Assembly (NCBI GenBank): GCA_003212335.1
Contig: QCQA01000002.1
Span: 1-64,000, forward strand
Source of the DNA: SAR86 cluster bacterium AG-447-A08
GTDB taxonomy: Bacteria > Pseudomonadota > Gammaproteobacteria > Magnimaribacterales > Magnimaribacteraceae
Length of the DNA: 64,000 nt
Direction of reading: 5' to 3'
Position numbers and translations under genes: made by a program
Part shown: positions 1-9,205 of the stretch, piece after piece
Layout of the letters: each line of letters opens with the position of its first letter
Numbering within the stretch: the stretch's first letter is position 1
The notes under the pieces: model-generated
What the model was told of the DNA's origin: nothing
Seen by the model: only the letters and a program-made list of their open reading frames with translations
The model's database searches: none

Positions 1-1
1 T

Positions 2-211
2 GAAGAAATGGGAGAAGAGGTTAAAGCAGTTGTCCAGCCTGCTGATCTAAGCGAAGCAGGTCCCGCATTAGAAGCAGAATTGATAGCCTACTGTAAAGAG
101 AATATATCTTCTATAAAGAGTCCTAGAAGTATAGACTTTGAAGAAGAGCTACCTCGACATCCTACCGGCAAATTATATAAAAGACTTCTCAAAGATAAGT
201 ATTGGAAGTAG
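2..211 (+). CDS. Acyl-CoA synthetase / AMP-dependent ligase, C-terminal end (partial)
   Basis: The gene enters from outside the window; only about the last 69 codons are present, so no start can be given. The tail carries the C-terminal subdomain pattern of the ANL (AMP-binding) superfamily: an E-E-M-G-E-E-V-K-A-V-V strand, then L-P-R-H-P-T-G-K-L near the end. The lysine of P-T-G-K is the conserved catalytic lysine for adenylate formation in this family. By family knowledge it would activate a carboxylic acid, probably a fatty acid, with ATP and CoA. The substrate cannot be read from this fragment. Its last bases overlap the start of the next gene, suggesting translational coupling. Confidence 0.8.
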   Translation, partial: EEMGEEVKAVVQPADLSEAGPALEAELIAYCKENISSIKSPRSIDFEEELPRHPTGKLYKRLLKDKYWK

Positions 212-876
212 AACCTACCAAAAGAATTTGTTTAGTTGCCGGTTCAACAGGGTTAATTGGGAATTTTCTAGTAAAAGAATTAGCTAAATCGGATGTAGAG
301 GTTATTGCACTGACTCGCAATGAATACTTTTCTGAGAATCAGCAAGTGATATACGAAACAGTAGACTTCGATAAGAAAGAGTCTTTTGAAGAATTGTTTA
401 AAAATGTTACAGATGTTTTTATTTGTCTAGGGACTACAATCAATAAAGCTGGATCTAAAGAAAGTTTCAGGAAAGTTGATGTAGATTATTCATTCTCCAT
501 TGCTGAAGCTGCTTCTAAAGCCAGTGTTCCTAATTTGTCAGTTGTTACATCCATCGGGGCAGATTCTAAATCAAATAACTTTTACTTAAAGTGTAAGGGC
601 GAAGTAGAAGAAATGATTTCTTCTTTACCATTTCAATCTTTATCTATTTATAGACCTGGTCTGCTAATTGGAGAGAGGGAAGAGAAAAGGTTTGTTGAAT
701 CTATAGGTCAGATAATACAGCCAAGGTTAATCGATCCATTACTTATAGGTTCAGCAAAAAAATATCGCAGTGTTAAAGCAGAAGATCTGGCTTACACGCT
801 TCAAACACTTTCAGGTGCTAGTAAAGGTAAAACAATTTACCAATTTGAAGACTTCAAGACCAAAAAAATTAACTAG
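202..876 (+). CDS. NAD(P)-binding atypical SDR, HTATIP2/YraR-like
   Basis: The protein has 224 residues. An N-terminal Rossmann fold shows G-S-T-G-L-I-G at residues 14-20. A Y-L-K-C-K segment (Y128, K132) matches the YxxxK pair of short-chain dehydrogenases and the F-Y-L-x-x-K-G-E-V-E block typical of HTATIP2/YraR-type proteins. The start is TTG, ten bases inside the end of the upstream ligase; no ATG lies upstream of the Rossmann motif, so this start is forced. It probably binds NADPH, but the substrate is unknown. The 3' end overlaps the convergent monooxygenase gene by 8 bases. Confidence 0.75.
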   Translation: MEVEPTKRICLVAGSTGLIGNFLVKELAKSDVEVIALTRNEYFSENQQVIYETVDFDKKESFEELFKNVTDVFICLGTTINKAGSKESFRKVDVDYSFSIAEAASKASVPNLSVVTSIGADSKSNNFYLKCKGEVEEMISSLPFQSLSIYRPGLLIGEREEKRFVESIGQIIQPRLIDPLLIGSAKKYRSVKAEDLAYTLQTLSGASKGKTIYQFEDFKTKKIN

Positions 877-2323
877 CCTTCTTAAATTTCAGATCAGAAT
901 CTTCGATACTTTTAAATCTCACTTGAAATAAATCTTTTAGATAATTCTGAGTATTTATCCAAGGATCTCTTGAGCCTTGCTTAGGCAGTTTGTCTGCAAC
1001 CCTTTGAATATATCCAGAATTTAAATCTAAGAAATCTCCATTGCCCTCAACATCAGGCCCAGCTTCAGGATAAAAATAATCCATTCCCTTTGAGTCCATT
1101 AGATTAATTAATTTGCATGCATATTCACTTGTAAGATCTGCACCCAAAGTCCACGAAGCAGTGGTATATCCAAATGTTGCAATTAAGTTTGGCACATCGC
1201 TAAACATCATAGTTTTATATTGAATTCGCTCGGAAATATCCAATTTCTGATTATCAATCGTTATGTCTATACCATTTAACAGCTGCATATTGAGACCTGT
1301 GGCAGTAACAATAATATCGGCATCAATAACTTCTCCTGAATTTAATAAAATTCCATCTTTGGTAAATTTATCAATCGTGTCAGTGACTACTTCTGCCTTA
1401 CCGCTATTTATAGCTTCAAACATATCTCCATTTGGAACGAAGCATAATCTTTGATCCCATGGTTTGTATTTAGGTGTGAAATGTTTTTCTATATCGTAGT
1501 CTTCACCCAAGTGTTCTTTCACCCCATTGATTAAAAAGTTCTTCCATTTCTCAGGTTTATTTTTAATCTGAGATACAAAGAATCTACCCAGTAGAATATT
1601 TTTCCATCTAATTAAAAAGTAACCTAATTTGTCAGTTGTAACTTTTTTTATGAAACCATCGAAAGCTCTTTGATCAGGAGCTGACATATAGTAGGTAGGA
1701 GATCTTTGTAACATAGTTATTTTTGAAACCTTATCGGCCATAGCAGGAACGATTGTTACAGCTGTTGCTCCACTACCAATGACAACCACTTTCTTATTTT
1801 CATAGTTAAGATCTTCCGGCCATTTTTGAGGATGAATTATTGTTCCTTCGAAATCATCATAACCCTCAAATTCAGGTAGGTATCCTTGATCGTAGTTGTA
1901 GTAACCACCACAAAGGTATAAAACATTACAAGAAATATCTTCTATTTGATCACTTGTACCTCGTTCTATCCCGAGCCTCCAAGTTGCTGAAGAGCTATCC
2001 CATTGTGCAGTTTTAACTTTAGTCTTAAATTGTATTTTCTCTCTTAGATTATTCTCATCAGCCGCTTCGTTTAGATACTCAAGGATAGACGGGCCATCGG
2101 CAATAGTCTTAGGATCAGTCCAAGGCTTGAATCTAAATCCCATTGTATGCATATCAGAGTCTGATCTAATGCCTGGATATTTGAATAAATCCCAAGTACC
2201 CCCAATATTTTCTCTACCTTCAAAAATTGTAAAAGATTTAGCGGGGCAACTTTTTTGTAAGTTATAGGCTGCACCTATTCCAGATATACCTGCGCCGACG
2301 ATAACAACATCATAAGATTGCAT
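869..2323 (-). CDS. Flavin monooxygenase, Baeyer-Villiger type (first of two)
   Basis: The 484-residue protein has an FAD-binding G-A-G-I-S-G at residues 10-15 and an NADPH-binding G-S-G-A-T-A at 183-188. Between them F158-x-G160-x3-H164-x3-W168-P169 matches the fingerprint FxGxxxHxxxW(P/D) used to recognise Baeyer-Villiger monooxygenases. Such enzymes use NADPH and O2 to insert oxygen next to a carbonyl or to oxidise a soft heteroatom. No signal peptide is seen, so it is cytoplasmic. It lies downstream of a second enzyme of the same class on the same strand, separated by 62 bases. The substrate (ketone, steroid-like compound or amine) is not deducible. Confidence 0.85.
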   Translation of the reverse strand: MQSYDVVIVGAGISGIGAAYNLQKSCPAKSFTIFEGRENIGGTWDLFKYPGIRSDSDMHTMGFRFKPWTDPKTIADGPSILEYLNEAADENNLREKIQFKTKVKTAQWDSSSATWRLGIERGTSDQIEDISCNVLYLCGGYYNYDQGYLPEFEGYDDFEGTIIHPQKWPEDLNYENKKVVVIGSGATAVTIVPAMADKVSKITMLQRSPTYYMSAPDQRAFDGFIKKVTTDKLGYFLIRWKNILLGRFFVSQIKNKPEKWKNFLINGVKEHLGEDYDIEKHFTPKYKPWDQRLCFVPNGDMFEAINSGKAEVVTDTIDKFTKDGILLNSGEVIDADIIVTATGLNMQLLNGIDITIDNQKLDISERIQYKTMMFSDVPNLIATFGYTTASWTLGADLTSEYACKLINLMDSKGMDYFYPEAGPDVEGNGDFLDLNSGYIQRVADKLPKQGSRDPWINTQNYLKDLFQVRFKSIEDSDLKFKKAS

Positions 2324-2385
2324 CTTTATTCCTCCATAGCTAAAGATAAAGCTATCTTACATCAAATTAAAGTTGTTACGAGAGT

Positions 2386-3939
2386 CTATGTTATTTCTAG
2401 TAGTTCGTTGCGAGCTCCACCTTTCTCGCCGATAAGATGTTCAAGATATGATTCATATGATTCCATCCACATCGCTTTTGATTTTTCACGACCAGCTTTT
2501 TCGTCGTCTTTTGTTCCCTTCATGTACCAGTTATTGCATTGCAGCCAGATTTTGCCATTTGAAGAGACATCACATTTCTCTGTCCATTCTTCAACAGATT
2601 TTTGAGTAGGCTCAACTGATAGATTCCCGTTTTTTTTCATATCGGCAACAAGTTCGGCGATATATTTACCTTGCTCTTCGCAGAGCAAAGTTACATTAGT
2701 AACTGGATTTAAGCTCTGTGGTCCAACCATCATATAAAAGTTAGGCATATCTCTTACGTGAAGACCCCAAAGAGTTTCAGGAGAAATCATTTGATAGTTA
2801 TTATCCTCATTGGCTCCAAACTTTTCAGATAGAAGAACATTGTTTTTGCCAATAATAGGGAAGGGGATAAGACCAGCATCAAATCCTGTTGCGTATATGA
2901 TCACATCGAGTTCGTAACTAGCACCTGAAGCAACCTCAAGACCTTTTTCGGTTATTTTTGTGACACCTCCAGGCTCATGAACAAGTTTTACATTATCCTT
3001 ATTGTAGGTAGTGAAATAGTCGTCAATGATGAGAACTCTTTTACAAAAAAACGGGTAGTCGGGAGTTAGTAATTTAGCAGTTTCAGCATCTTTCACATCA
3101 TTTTTAATTCTTTCAGAAAGAAGAGCACATACATCTGCATTCCATTTTTTATCGTGAAGCTGTTCAAAAGTAAAAGGAATATTAGGATCTGGTGGTAACT
3201 CTTTTTTCCAGTCAACGTGTCTTAATTTTGTGCTGTAACCTCCTGCCTTGAAGGCTTCGACTATTTCGGGAGGTGTGGGCTGATCTTCCCTTTCGATTGC
3301 CCAAGTCGGGGTTCTTTGAAATACGGTTAATTGCTTAACCTCATCAGCTATGGATGTTATGACTTGTGCCGCTGATGCGCCTGTACCGATGATGCCTACA
3401 CTTTTACCTCTTAAATTGATGTCATTATCCCATTTAGCAGTGTGGAAACTTTCTCCTTGAAAAGATTCCATACCACCAAGTTCAGGCATTCTTGGAGTAG
3501 ATAAAGGGCCATTGGCAGAAACTACATGTTTAGCTTCGAAATATTCAATTTCATCATCAGAGTTTAAATTTTTAGCTTCGATACTCCAAAATCCATTTTT
3601 TAAATATTCAAGTTTGATTACTTCATAGGAAAATTTTATGTGTTTTCTAATATCAAAATGGTCAGCTAGCATCTCTGCATAGTCGGCAATTTCGTGCTGA
3701 CTAACGTATCTCTTTGAAGGAATAAAGCCTGTATCGTCAAGAAATGGAAGATAGGTATAAGATTGGACATCACAAGCAGCTCCTGGATATGAACCAACAC
3801 CACCATGACTCCATACACCACCAAGAGAACTATTTTTTTCGAATATGCAAATATCTTCAATACCTTTTTCTTTAAGAAAATGGGCAGAGGTTAAACCAGA
3901 AAATCCACTACCAACAATCGCTACTTCATATCTATTCAT
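2386..3939 (-). CDS. Flavin monooxygenase, Baeyer-Villiger type (second of two)
   Basis: The 517-residue protein has FAD motif G10-S-G-F-S-G15, NADPH motif G-T-G-A-S-A (175-180) and the fingerprint F150-x-G152-x3-H156-x3-W160-D161, here with the W-D variant. It is divergent from its neighbour across most of its length, so this is not a recent duplication. It is 9 bases downstream of folD and upstream of the other monooxygenase, so the three genes may share a transcript. Expected reaction: NADPH- and O2-dependent oxygenation in the cytoplasm. The nearby acyl-CoA ligase fits a catabolic route, but that is inference. Confidence 0.85.
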   Translation of the reverse strand: MNRYEVAIVGSGFSGLTSAHFLKEKGIEDICIFEKNSSLGGVWSHGGVGSYPGAACDVQSYTYLPFLDDTGFIPSKRYVSQHEIADYAEMLADHFDIRKHIKFSYEVIKLEYLKNGFWSIEAKNLNSDDEIEYFEAKHVVSANGPLSTPRMPELGGMESFQGESFHTAKWDNDINLRGKSVGIIGTGASAAQVITSIADEVKQLTVFQRTPTWAIEREDQPTPPEIVEAFKAGGYSTKLRHVDWKKELPPDPNIPFTFEQLHDKKWNADVCALLSERIKNDVKDAETAKLLTPDYPFFCKRVLIIDDYFTTYNKDNVKLVHEPGGVTKITEKGLEVASGASYELDVIIYATGFDAGLIPFPIIGKNNVLLSEKFGANEDNNYQMISPETLWGLHVRDMPNFYMMVGPQSLNPVTNVTLLCEEQGKYIAELVADMKKNGNLSVEPTQKSVEEWTEKCDVSSNGKIWLQCNNWYMKGTKDDEKAGREKSKAMWMESYESYLEHLIGEKGGARNELLEIT

Positions 3940-3948
3940 CTTTACACC

Positions 3949-4779
3949 TTACGACTCACAAGCCTCTATGGTTTGTAAAATTAAAGTATTGATTGTCATT
4001 GGACCTACGCCCCCTGGTACAGGTGTGTAAGCAACACTTCTTTCTGCGCAAGATTCAAGATCTATATCTCCGCATTGCTCTGGGTGATAGCCTGCATCAA
4101 TAACAATTGCTCCATCTTTGATCCAATCACCTTGAATAAATTTAGGTATTCCTACAGCTCCAACAATTATATCTGCACTTCTTATATGATTCTCTAATCC
4201 CTTAGTTCTTGAATGACAAATAGTTACAGTTGCATTTTTATTTAGAAGCATCATAGCCATGGGCTTTCCTAAAATTGGACTTCTACCAACAACAACAGCA
4301 TGTTTTCCTTCAATTTCAAGTTGGTAGTATTCCAAGAGTCTCATAATTCCTTGTGGAGTGCATGAGCCATAAGCTTTTTCACCCATAGACATATTTCCAA
4401 AACCTAAACATGTAACTCCATCTACGTCTTTTTTTACATCAATTGCATCGAAGCATTTTCTTTCATCTATTTGGGGAGGTACGGGATGTTGGAGTAATAT
4501 GCCGCTGACCTCATTATTGGAGTTCAACTCTGTAATTTTATCTAATAATTCTTCGGTAGTAGTTGTTTCAGGTAGTTCTACCTTAATTGATTTCATTCCT
4601 ACTCTTTCACATGCATTGCCTTTCATCCTTACGTAAGTGGCAGAAGCTGGATCTTCCCCAACAAGGATAGTTGCTAATATTGGAACAAACCCTCTTTCTT
4701 CCTTTAGTTTGTTAACTTTTAATTTAAGTGTTTCTTCTGTTTCTTTGGCAACACTTTTACCATCCATGATTATTGTCAT
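3949..4779 (-). CDS. folD: Methylenetetrahydrofolate dehydrogenase / methenyl-THF cyclohydrolase
   Basis: This bifunctional enzyme interconverts 5,10-methylene-, methenyl- and 10-formyl-tetrahydrofolate with NADP. At 276 residues it is slightly shorter than E. coli FolD. Visible family marks are Y-V-R-M-K (catalytic lysine), the Q-H-P-V-P version of the QLPLP loop, [14 protein letters not shown] for cofactor binding and [10 protein letters not shown] near the C-terminus. The first ATG is used; a second ATG four codons on is possible. The gene is divergent from TBDR-1 across a 182-base AT-rich gap. Confidence 0.96.
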   Translation of the reverse strand: MTIIMDGKSVAKETEETLKLKVNKLKEERGFVPILATILVGEDPASATYVRMKGNACERVGMKSIKVELPETTTTEELLDKITELNSNNEVSGILLQHPVPPQIDERKCFDAIDVKKDVDGVTCLGFGNMSMGEKAYGSCTPQGIMRLLEYYQLEIEGKHAVVVGRSPILGKPMAMMLLNKNATVTICHSRTKGLENHIRSADIIVGAVGIPKFIQGDWIKDGAIVIDAGYHPEQCGDIDLESCAERSVAYTPVPGGVGPMTINTLILQTIEACES

Positions 4780-4961
4780 TCAATAATTTTCTCATGATAA
4801 AAAATTAATTCAATTAAGAAATCTAGAATAACTAGACTTTTAAAAAAAACAGGTAAAAAAATAGTGATATATAGATAAATATGTATTAGAGTGCATCGTA
4901 ATTGCTTTTTGGGCATGCTTTATGCCTTAAAAAATTAAAACATTAATAAATGGGGAAAACA

Positions 4962-7580
4962 ATGAAATCTAAAATTTTTGCTCTAGTAGCATTATTACCT
5001 TTCATTTCACTTAGTTACTTCGCTTCTGCCGAAGAGGTTGAAGAGGTTGTAGTAACAGGTTCTTTTATTAAAGGAAGTCCTACTGATGGTGCTTCACCTG
5101 TTGAACTCTATGATAGAGATACTATAGAAGGTATAGGTGCGGTTGATGCTGCAGATATCACAGCTAATATGGTTGTGGATTCAGGATCTGAAAACAATGC
5201 GGACTCTTTTACTTCAGGAGCTTTACAAGGACGAACTAATGTTAACTTGAGAGGTTTAGGCCTTTCTTCAACTTTAGTTCTTTTTGATGGTAAAAGACAA
5301 ACAGTCACTGGCTCAACTGCGAATGATGGTAGTGTTTTTGTAAACACATCTGCTATTCCAGTTATAGCTCTTGATAGAGTTGAAGTACTTAAAGAAGGTG
5401 CTGCTTCTGTTTACGGTTCTGATGCTGTAGCAGGAGTTGTTAACTACATCTTTAGAAGGGACTTTACAGGTTTTGAAGTAGATATTACCTCTCAAGAAAC
5501 TGATCTGGGCGATTCTAAAGACAGAAGAGGTAGTTTCATATGGGGTGGTGAAAGTGGCGATACTAACTTAGTTGTTGCTTACAGTACATTAAGCAGATCT
5601 CCATTATCACAAAGCGAATTAGAACTTGCTCCTTTAGGAGTAAGTGGCTTAGGAACAAGTTTCTTACTATTTGGACCCTCTACAGTTGAATCTGGTCCTT
5701 ACGCTGGAACTTACTCTGCATTTCAAAACGTTGGAGATCCTAACTGTGTTGCTAACAAAGGAATTGTTATTCCTCAAGCAAGTGGTTTCCGATGTGGTTT
5801 TAAATATGGTCCAAGATTCAATATCGTAAATGATGAAGATCATGATCAACTATATGTTTCTCTAAAAACAAAATTAGGCAATGATATAGAGGCTAAATTA
5901 GACTACTTGAGTGCAGATACTGAAGTATATGACAACCCTCAATCGCCTTCTTATCCTGCTCTTTCGTATTTAAGCCCTGCTAATGCAATTGCTCCAGGTA
6001 AAGGTGGAAACCCATTTGGTGTTCCAGTACTTTGGATTGGTAGACCCTTAGCATCTGCTTTCCCTTCTCCTTTTGCTCCTAGAGAAATAGAGATGGACAG
6101 ACTTTCTTTTGGTTTGGCCGGAACTTTTGAGAATGGATTTGATTGGAATTTCGATATGACTAGAAGTGCTGAAGATAATTATGGTCGTCAACCTGATACG
6201 GGTACTTCCAAGTTAGCAGCTGCTATCGATGGAACAGGTGGACCTTCAGGCGATCAAACTTTTAATCTATTCGATCCTTCTGCCAATTCTCAAGAACTAA
6301 GAGATTGGATGAGATCAGATCAAGAAACCTGGACAAATGTTGTACTTTCAGTAGTTGACTTTGTTATGTCTGGAGAAGTTGGCGATATCTCTATAGCTGC
6401 TGGTGCTCAACAAAGAAGAGAAAAATACGACATCTCAAGAAGTCCAAATTCTGTTGTTGAATTCGATGCTGCTGGAAACTTAACAAAGCCTGCAGATATG
6501 ATTTTCTTAGGTGGTGGTACAGAATCTAGTGCTTCTAGAACAACAAATGCTGTATTTGTTGAAGCCTCTACAGACTTGTCTGATAGACTTGAGCTAAAAG
6601 GTGCAATGAGATATGAAGACCTTGAAAATGACTCTAATGTTGATCCAAAAATTTCATTAAGATACGAAGCTAGCGACGAAGTAATCCTTCGTGCTTCTGT
6701 AAGTACTTCTTTTAGAGAGCCTTCACTTTCTCAGCTTTATACTAGTGGAGTTGGTCTTCAAGGAATACAAGATTACAACGAAGATGGTTCAGCAAAAGGT
6801 GGTACGGCATTTATCAGGATTGCTCAAGACGGTAACCCTAACCTTAAATCCGAAGAAGCTGATAACTTGAACTTAGGTGTTATCTGGAGACCTACAGATA
6901 GTTTTGAAGCTAAGTTTGACTACTGGATGGTAGATTATACTAACGTTATTACCATCGAGAGTGCTCAAGGTATTGTTTCAAGAACTCCTAATGATCCTAA
7001 AGTTAAAAGGACTATAGACGGCACTTTGACTGGTGTTACTACTAGTTACTTTAATGCTGCATCTGTTGAAACAAACGGTTTTGACGTTGAAATGTCATAT
7101 GGCATGGATACTGCGATAGGAGAAATGTTGTTTGGTTTAAATGCTACACACATGCTGCAATATGAGATTCCAGTAGGAGGTGTAACAACTGATGTAGTGG
7201 GCTTATTCAACCACGATAACTTTGCTCGATCTTTACCTGAAACTAAGATGGTATTATCTGCTCAGTTACAATCAGGTAAACACTCTGCTGCTGCTTATGG
7301 AAGATGGGTTTCTAGTTATGAGACTACTCGACCTGTAAGTGCTTCTGCTGCTGCTCAAGGATTTGATCAAGATATCGATAGCCACTTTACTGTGGATCTT
7401 CAATATAACTACAGCTTTGACTTTAATGCTGCAGATGATCTTAAACTAACTTTAGGAATCAAGAATGCGTTTGATGAGGAAGTTCCTCAAGTATATGACG
7501 CAGCTAACTGGAGTTATGATCCTAAACATCATGATCCTAGAGGAAGAATGATTTCTGTTGGTTTAAAACTAACTATGTAA
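4962..7580 (+). CDS. TonB-dependent outer-membrane receptor (TBDR-1)
   Basis: The protein has 872 residues. I start it at 4962, because the ATG at 4950 lies inside the TGGGGA box seen before all six receptors here. A signal peptide ends near A-S-A, followed by an acidic linker with a TonB-box-like E-E-V-V-V-T-G-S. The plug domain has the usual G-A-A-S-V-Y-G-S-D-A-V-A-G-V-V-N block; the rest is the 22-strand barrel. Receptors of this class import bulky nutrients with TonB energy. The C-terminus ends in Met rather than the usual aromatic residue. The substrate is unknown. A strong terminator follows. Confidence 0.92.
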   Translation: MKSKIFALVALLPFISLSYFASAEEVEEVVVTGSFIKGSPTDGASPVELYDRDTIEGIGAVDAADITANMVVDSGSENNADSFTSGALQGRTNVNLRGLGLSSTLVLFDGKRQTVTGSTANDGSVFVNTSAIPVIALDRVEVLKEGAASVYGSDAVAGVVNYIFRRDFTGFEVDITSQETDLGDSKDRRGSFIWGGESGDTNLVVAYSTLSRSPLSQSELELAPLGVSGLGTSFLLFGPSTVESGPYAGTYSAFQNVGDPNCVANKGIVIPQASGFRCGFKYGPRFNIVNDEDHDQLYVSLKTKLGNDIEAKLDYLSADTEVYDNPQSPSYPALSYLSPANAIAPGKGGNPFGVPVLWIGRPLASAFPSPFAPREIEMDRLSFGLAGTFENGFDWNFDMTRSAEDNYGRQPDTGTSKLAAAIDGTGGPSGDQTFNLFDPSANSQELRDWMRSDQETWTNVVLSVVDFVMSGEVGDISIAAGAQQRREKYDISRSPNSVVEFDAAGNLTKPADMIFLGGGTESSASRTTNAVFVEASTDLSDRLELKGAMRYEDLENDSNVDPKISLRYEASDEVILRASVSTSFREPSLSQLYTSGVGLQGIQDYNEDGSAKGGTAFIRIAQDGNPNLKSEEADNLNLGVIWRPTDSFEAKFDYWMVDYTNVITIESAQGIVSRTPNDPKVKRTIDGTLTGVTTSYFNAASVETNGFDVEMSYGMDTAIGEMLFGLNATHMLQYEIPVGGVTTDVVGLFNHDNFARSLPETKMVLSAQLQSGKHSAAAYGRWVSSYETTRPVSASAAAQGFDQDIDSHFTVDLQYNYSFDFNAADDLKLTLGIKNAFDEEVPQVYDAANWSYDPKHHDPRGRMISVGLKLTM

Positions 7581-7592
7581 TCATTTCCTTTT

Positions 7593-7622
7593 AAAAAAAC
7601 CCGGTTCAGGCCGGGTTTTTTT
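7593..7622 (+). terminator. Intrinsic terminator of TBDR-1
   Basis: CCCGG (7600-7604) pairs with CCGGG (7611-7615) around a 6-base loop, flanked by A7 and T7, which extend the stem and give the U-tract. It lies 12 bases after the TBDR-1 stop codon. Confidence 0.92.
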
Positions 7623-7644
7623 ATGCATATACATTGTAAGAATG

Positions 7645-7650
7645 TATAAT
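7645..7650 (+). promoter_or_regulatory. -10 box TATAAT of the tRNA-Pro promoter
   Basis: A perfect TATAAT sits 12 bases before the tRNA-Pro 5' end, right after the TBDR-1 terminator. No convincing -35 box is seen at 17 bases (TTATGC is the nearest). It probably drives tRNA-Pro together with dadA. Confidence 0.6.
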
Positions 7651-7661
7651 TCGTTTTTTTT

Positions 7662-7738
7662 CGGGGCATAGCGCAGCCTGGTAGCGCACCTGCTTTGGGA
7701 GCAGGTGGTCGCAGGTTCAAATCCTGCTGCCCCGACCA
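7662..7738 (+). tRNA. tRNA-Pro (UGG)
   Basis: The 77-base cloverleaf has a perfect 7-base acceptor stem CGGGGCA/TGCCCCG, anticodon stem CCTGC/GCAGG, anticodon TGG at 7696-7698, a T-arm with GGTTCAAATCC, and an encoded CCA at 7736-7738. It reads proline codons CCN. The dadA start codon lies only 6 bases beyond the CCA. Confidence 0.97.
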
Positions 7739-7744
7739 CTTAAA

Positions 7745-9016
7745 TTGAGCGATAATCAAATAGTAATAATAGGGGGCGGACTGCAAGGACTTGCTACTGC
7801 CTTTACTTTATTACAAAGAGGTGAAGAAGTCTTAATTTTAGAGAGGGATAGTGATGTAGCCACTTCTGCAAGTTTTGCCAATGCTGGCATGCTGACTCCC
7901 TCTCAATCATCTCCTTGGAATTCTCCTGACGATATCCTTCAAATACTTGCTGGAATAGGAAAAAAAGATTCTCCTATGGCCATGAGTCCGCTTGCTATTC
8001 CGACTCTTTTTTCTTGGGGTTTAAAGTTTTTGATTAACTCTACTCCTAAAAGGTTTAATCGAATTACTTCGAATTTATATACACTAGGTTCATACAGTAA
8101 GGATCTAACCAAAGACGTTAGAGAGAAATTTAACTTGTCATATGAACACTCTGAAAGAGGAACTTTAAAAATATATAGAAACCAGGAGAATTTCGATAAA
8201 GCCGTTAAAAAACTTTCTTCAATCTTTCCGGATAATAGTGGTGTAAGTATTTTAGAAGACGAGGAATTAATACAACTAGAACCACAATTAAAGGACATAA
8301 AATCAAAACTAAGTGGTGGGATTCATTTTTCTAATGACGAAATAGGCGATGCATATAAATTCTGCAAGCAACTTGAAGATATCATTAGATCTAGTGGTGG
8401 CAGAATTTTGACTAATACTAAGATTAATAAAATTTTAGTAGATAAAAATAAGATCAATTGCGTAGTGACTGATAGGGCAATTTTACAAACAAAAAGGGTG
8501 GTTGTTTGTGCCGGTAGCTGGTCACGTGAACTTCTAAAAAAAGTCCGCCTTAAACTACCTGTTACACCAGTTAAAGGTTATTCCCTGACATATGACACGC
8601 ACGGTTTAAACAATATGCCTAAAATTTCACTTGTTGATGAAGGCATTCATACAGCCGTAACTCCATTCGAAAACAGAATCAGAATTGCGGGAACAGCGGA
8701 ATTTGTTCAATTTGACGATTCAATACATCCAAAAAGAGAAGCATATTTAAATAATATGTTAAGAACTATTTATCCTAACCTATTTTCCCAGATCGATAGA
8801 ACTGAAGGGAAATTGTGGCATGGATTCAGACCAATGAGTGCCGATGGTTTGCCTTTCATAGGAAAAACAAAAATTGACGGGTTATATGTTAATTGTGGTC
8901 AAGGTCATTTAGGTTGGACTCTCGCAATGGGTTCCGCAGCCTTGTTGGCTGATCAAATTCAAGGAAGAGATTCAGAAATCGATCTAAATCCTTATTTAGC
9001 TAGCCGTTCTTTATAA
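7745..9016 (+). CDS. dadA: D-amino-acid dehydrogenase (DadA-like FAD oxidoreductase)
   Basis: The 423-residue protein begins with an FAD-binding G10-x-G12-x-x-G15 followed by an E-R-D end of strand two. The S-F-A-N-A-G-M-L-T-P-S segment with downstream S-P-W closely matches the DadA family. A C-terminal H-G-F-R-P-M-S-x-D-G-L-P block and G-H-L-G-W-T also fit. It should oxidise D-amino acids (for example D-alanine) to 2-oxo acids, passing electrons to the membrane chain. The start is TTG, because the Rossmann motif leaves no room for a later one. Only 6 bases separate it from tRNA-Pro, so there is no normal leader. Confidence 0.85.
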   Translation: MSDNQIVIIGGGLQGLATAFTLLQRGEEVLILERDSDVATSASFANAGMLTPSQSSPWNSPDDILQILAGIGKKDSPMAMSPLAIPTLFSWGLKFLINSTPKRFNRITSNLYTLGSYSKDLTKDVREKFNLSYEHSERGTLKIYRNQENFDKAVKKLSSIFPDNSGVSILEDEELIQLEPQLKDIKSKLSGGIHFSNDEIGDAYKFCKQLEDIIRSSGGRILTNTKINKILVDKNKINCVVTDRAILQTKRVVVCAGSWSRELLKKVRLKLPVTPVKGYSLTYDTHGLNNMPKISLVDEGIHTAVTPFENRIRIAGTAEFVQFDDSIHPKREAYLNNMLRTIYPNLFSQIDRTEGKLWHGFRPMSADGLPFIGKTKIDGLYVNCGQGHLGWTLAMGSAALLADQIQGRDSEIDLNPYLASRSL

Positions 9017-9024
9017 AAAATTCA

Positions 9025-9052
9025 TTCGTAATTGATCAGCTTAATATATAAT
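9025..9052 (+). promoter_or_regulatory. tRNA-Arg promoter with GC-rich discriminator
   Basis: TATAAT (9047-9052) has a weak -35 candidate TTCGTA (9025-9030) 16 bases upstream. It is followed by TTCGCGCGT, a GC-rich discriminator typical of stable-RNA promoters under stringent control. tRNA-Arg starts at 9061. Confidence 0.65.
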
Positions 9053-9060
9053 TCGCGCGT

Positions 9061-9138
9061 CTCCTCGTAGCTCAGTTGGATTAGAGCAACTGCCTTCTAA
9101 GCAGTGGGTCGCAGGTTCGAGTCCTGCCGAGGAGGCCA
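9061..9138 (+). tRNA. tRNA-Arg (UCU)
   Basis: The acceptor stem CTCCTCG pairs with CGAGGAG (9128-9134), with discriminator G and encoded CCA at 9136-9138. The anticodon stem ACTGC/GCAGT encloses CTTCTAA, giving anticodon TCT (9096-9098) for AGA/AGG codons, the main arginine codons in this AT-rich sequence. The D-loop region is one base longer than in E. coli tRNA-Arg(UCU). Confidence 0.96.
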
Positions 9139-9205
9139 CTCATTTCTTCTATGAAAAAGTTACTAATCTAGTTTAAGATGAGCCTAATAAACTTTGGATC
9201 ATCTT

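Noticed and set aside
4912-4926. GGCAT/ATGCC hairpin in the TBDR-1 leader as a terminator
   Set aside because: The stem is only 5 pairs and is followed by an A-rich, not T-rich, stretch on the plus strand.
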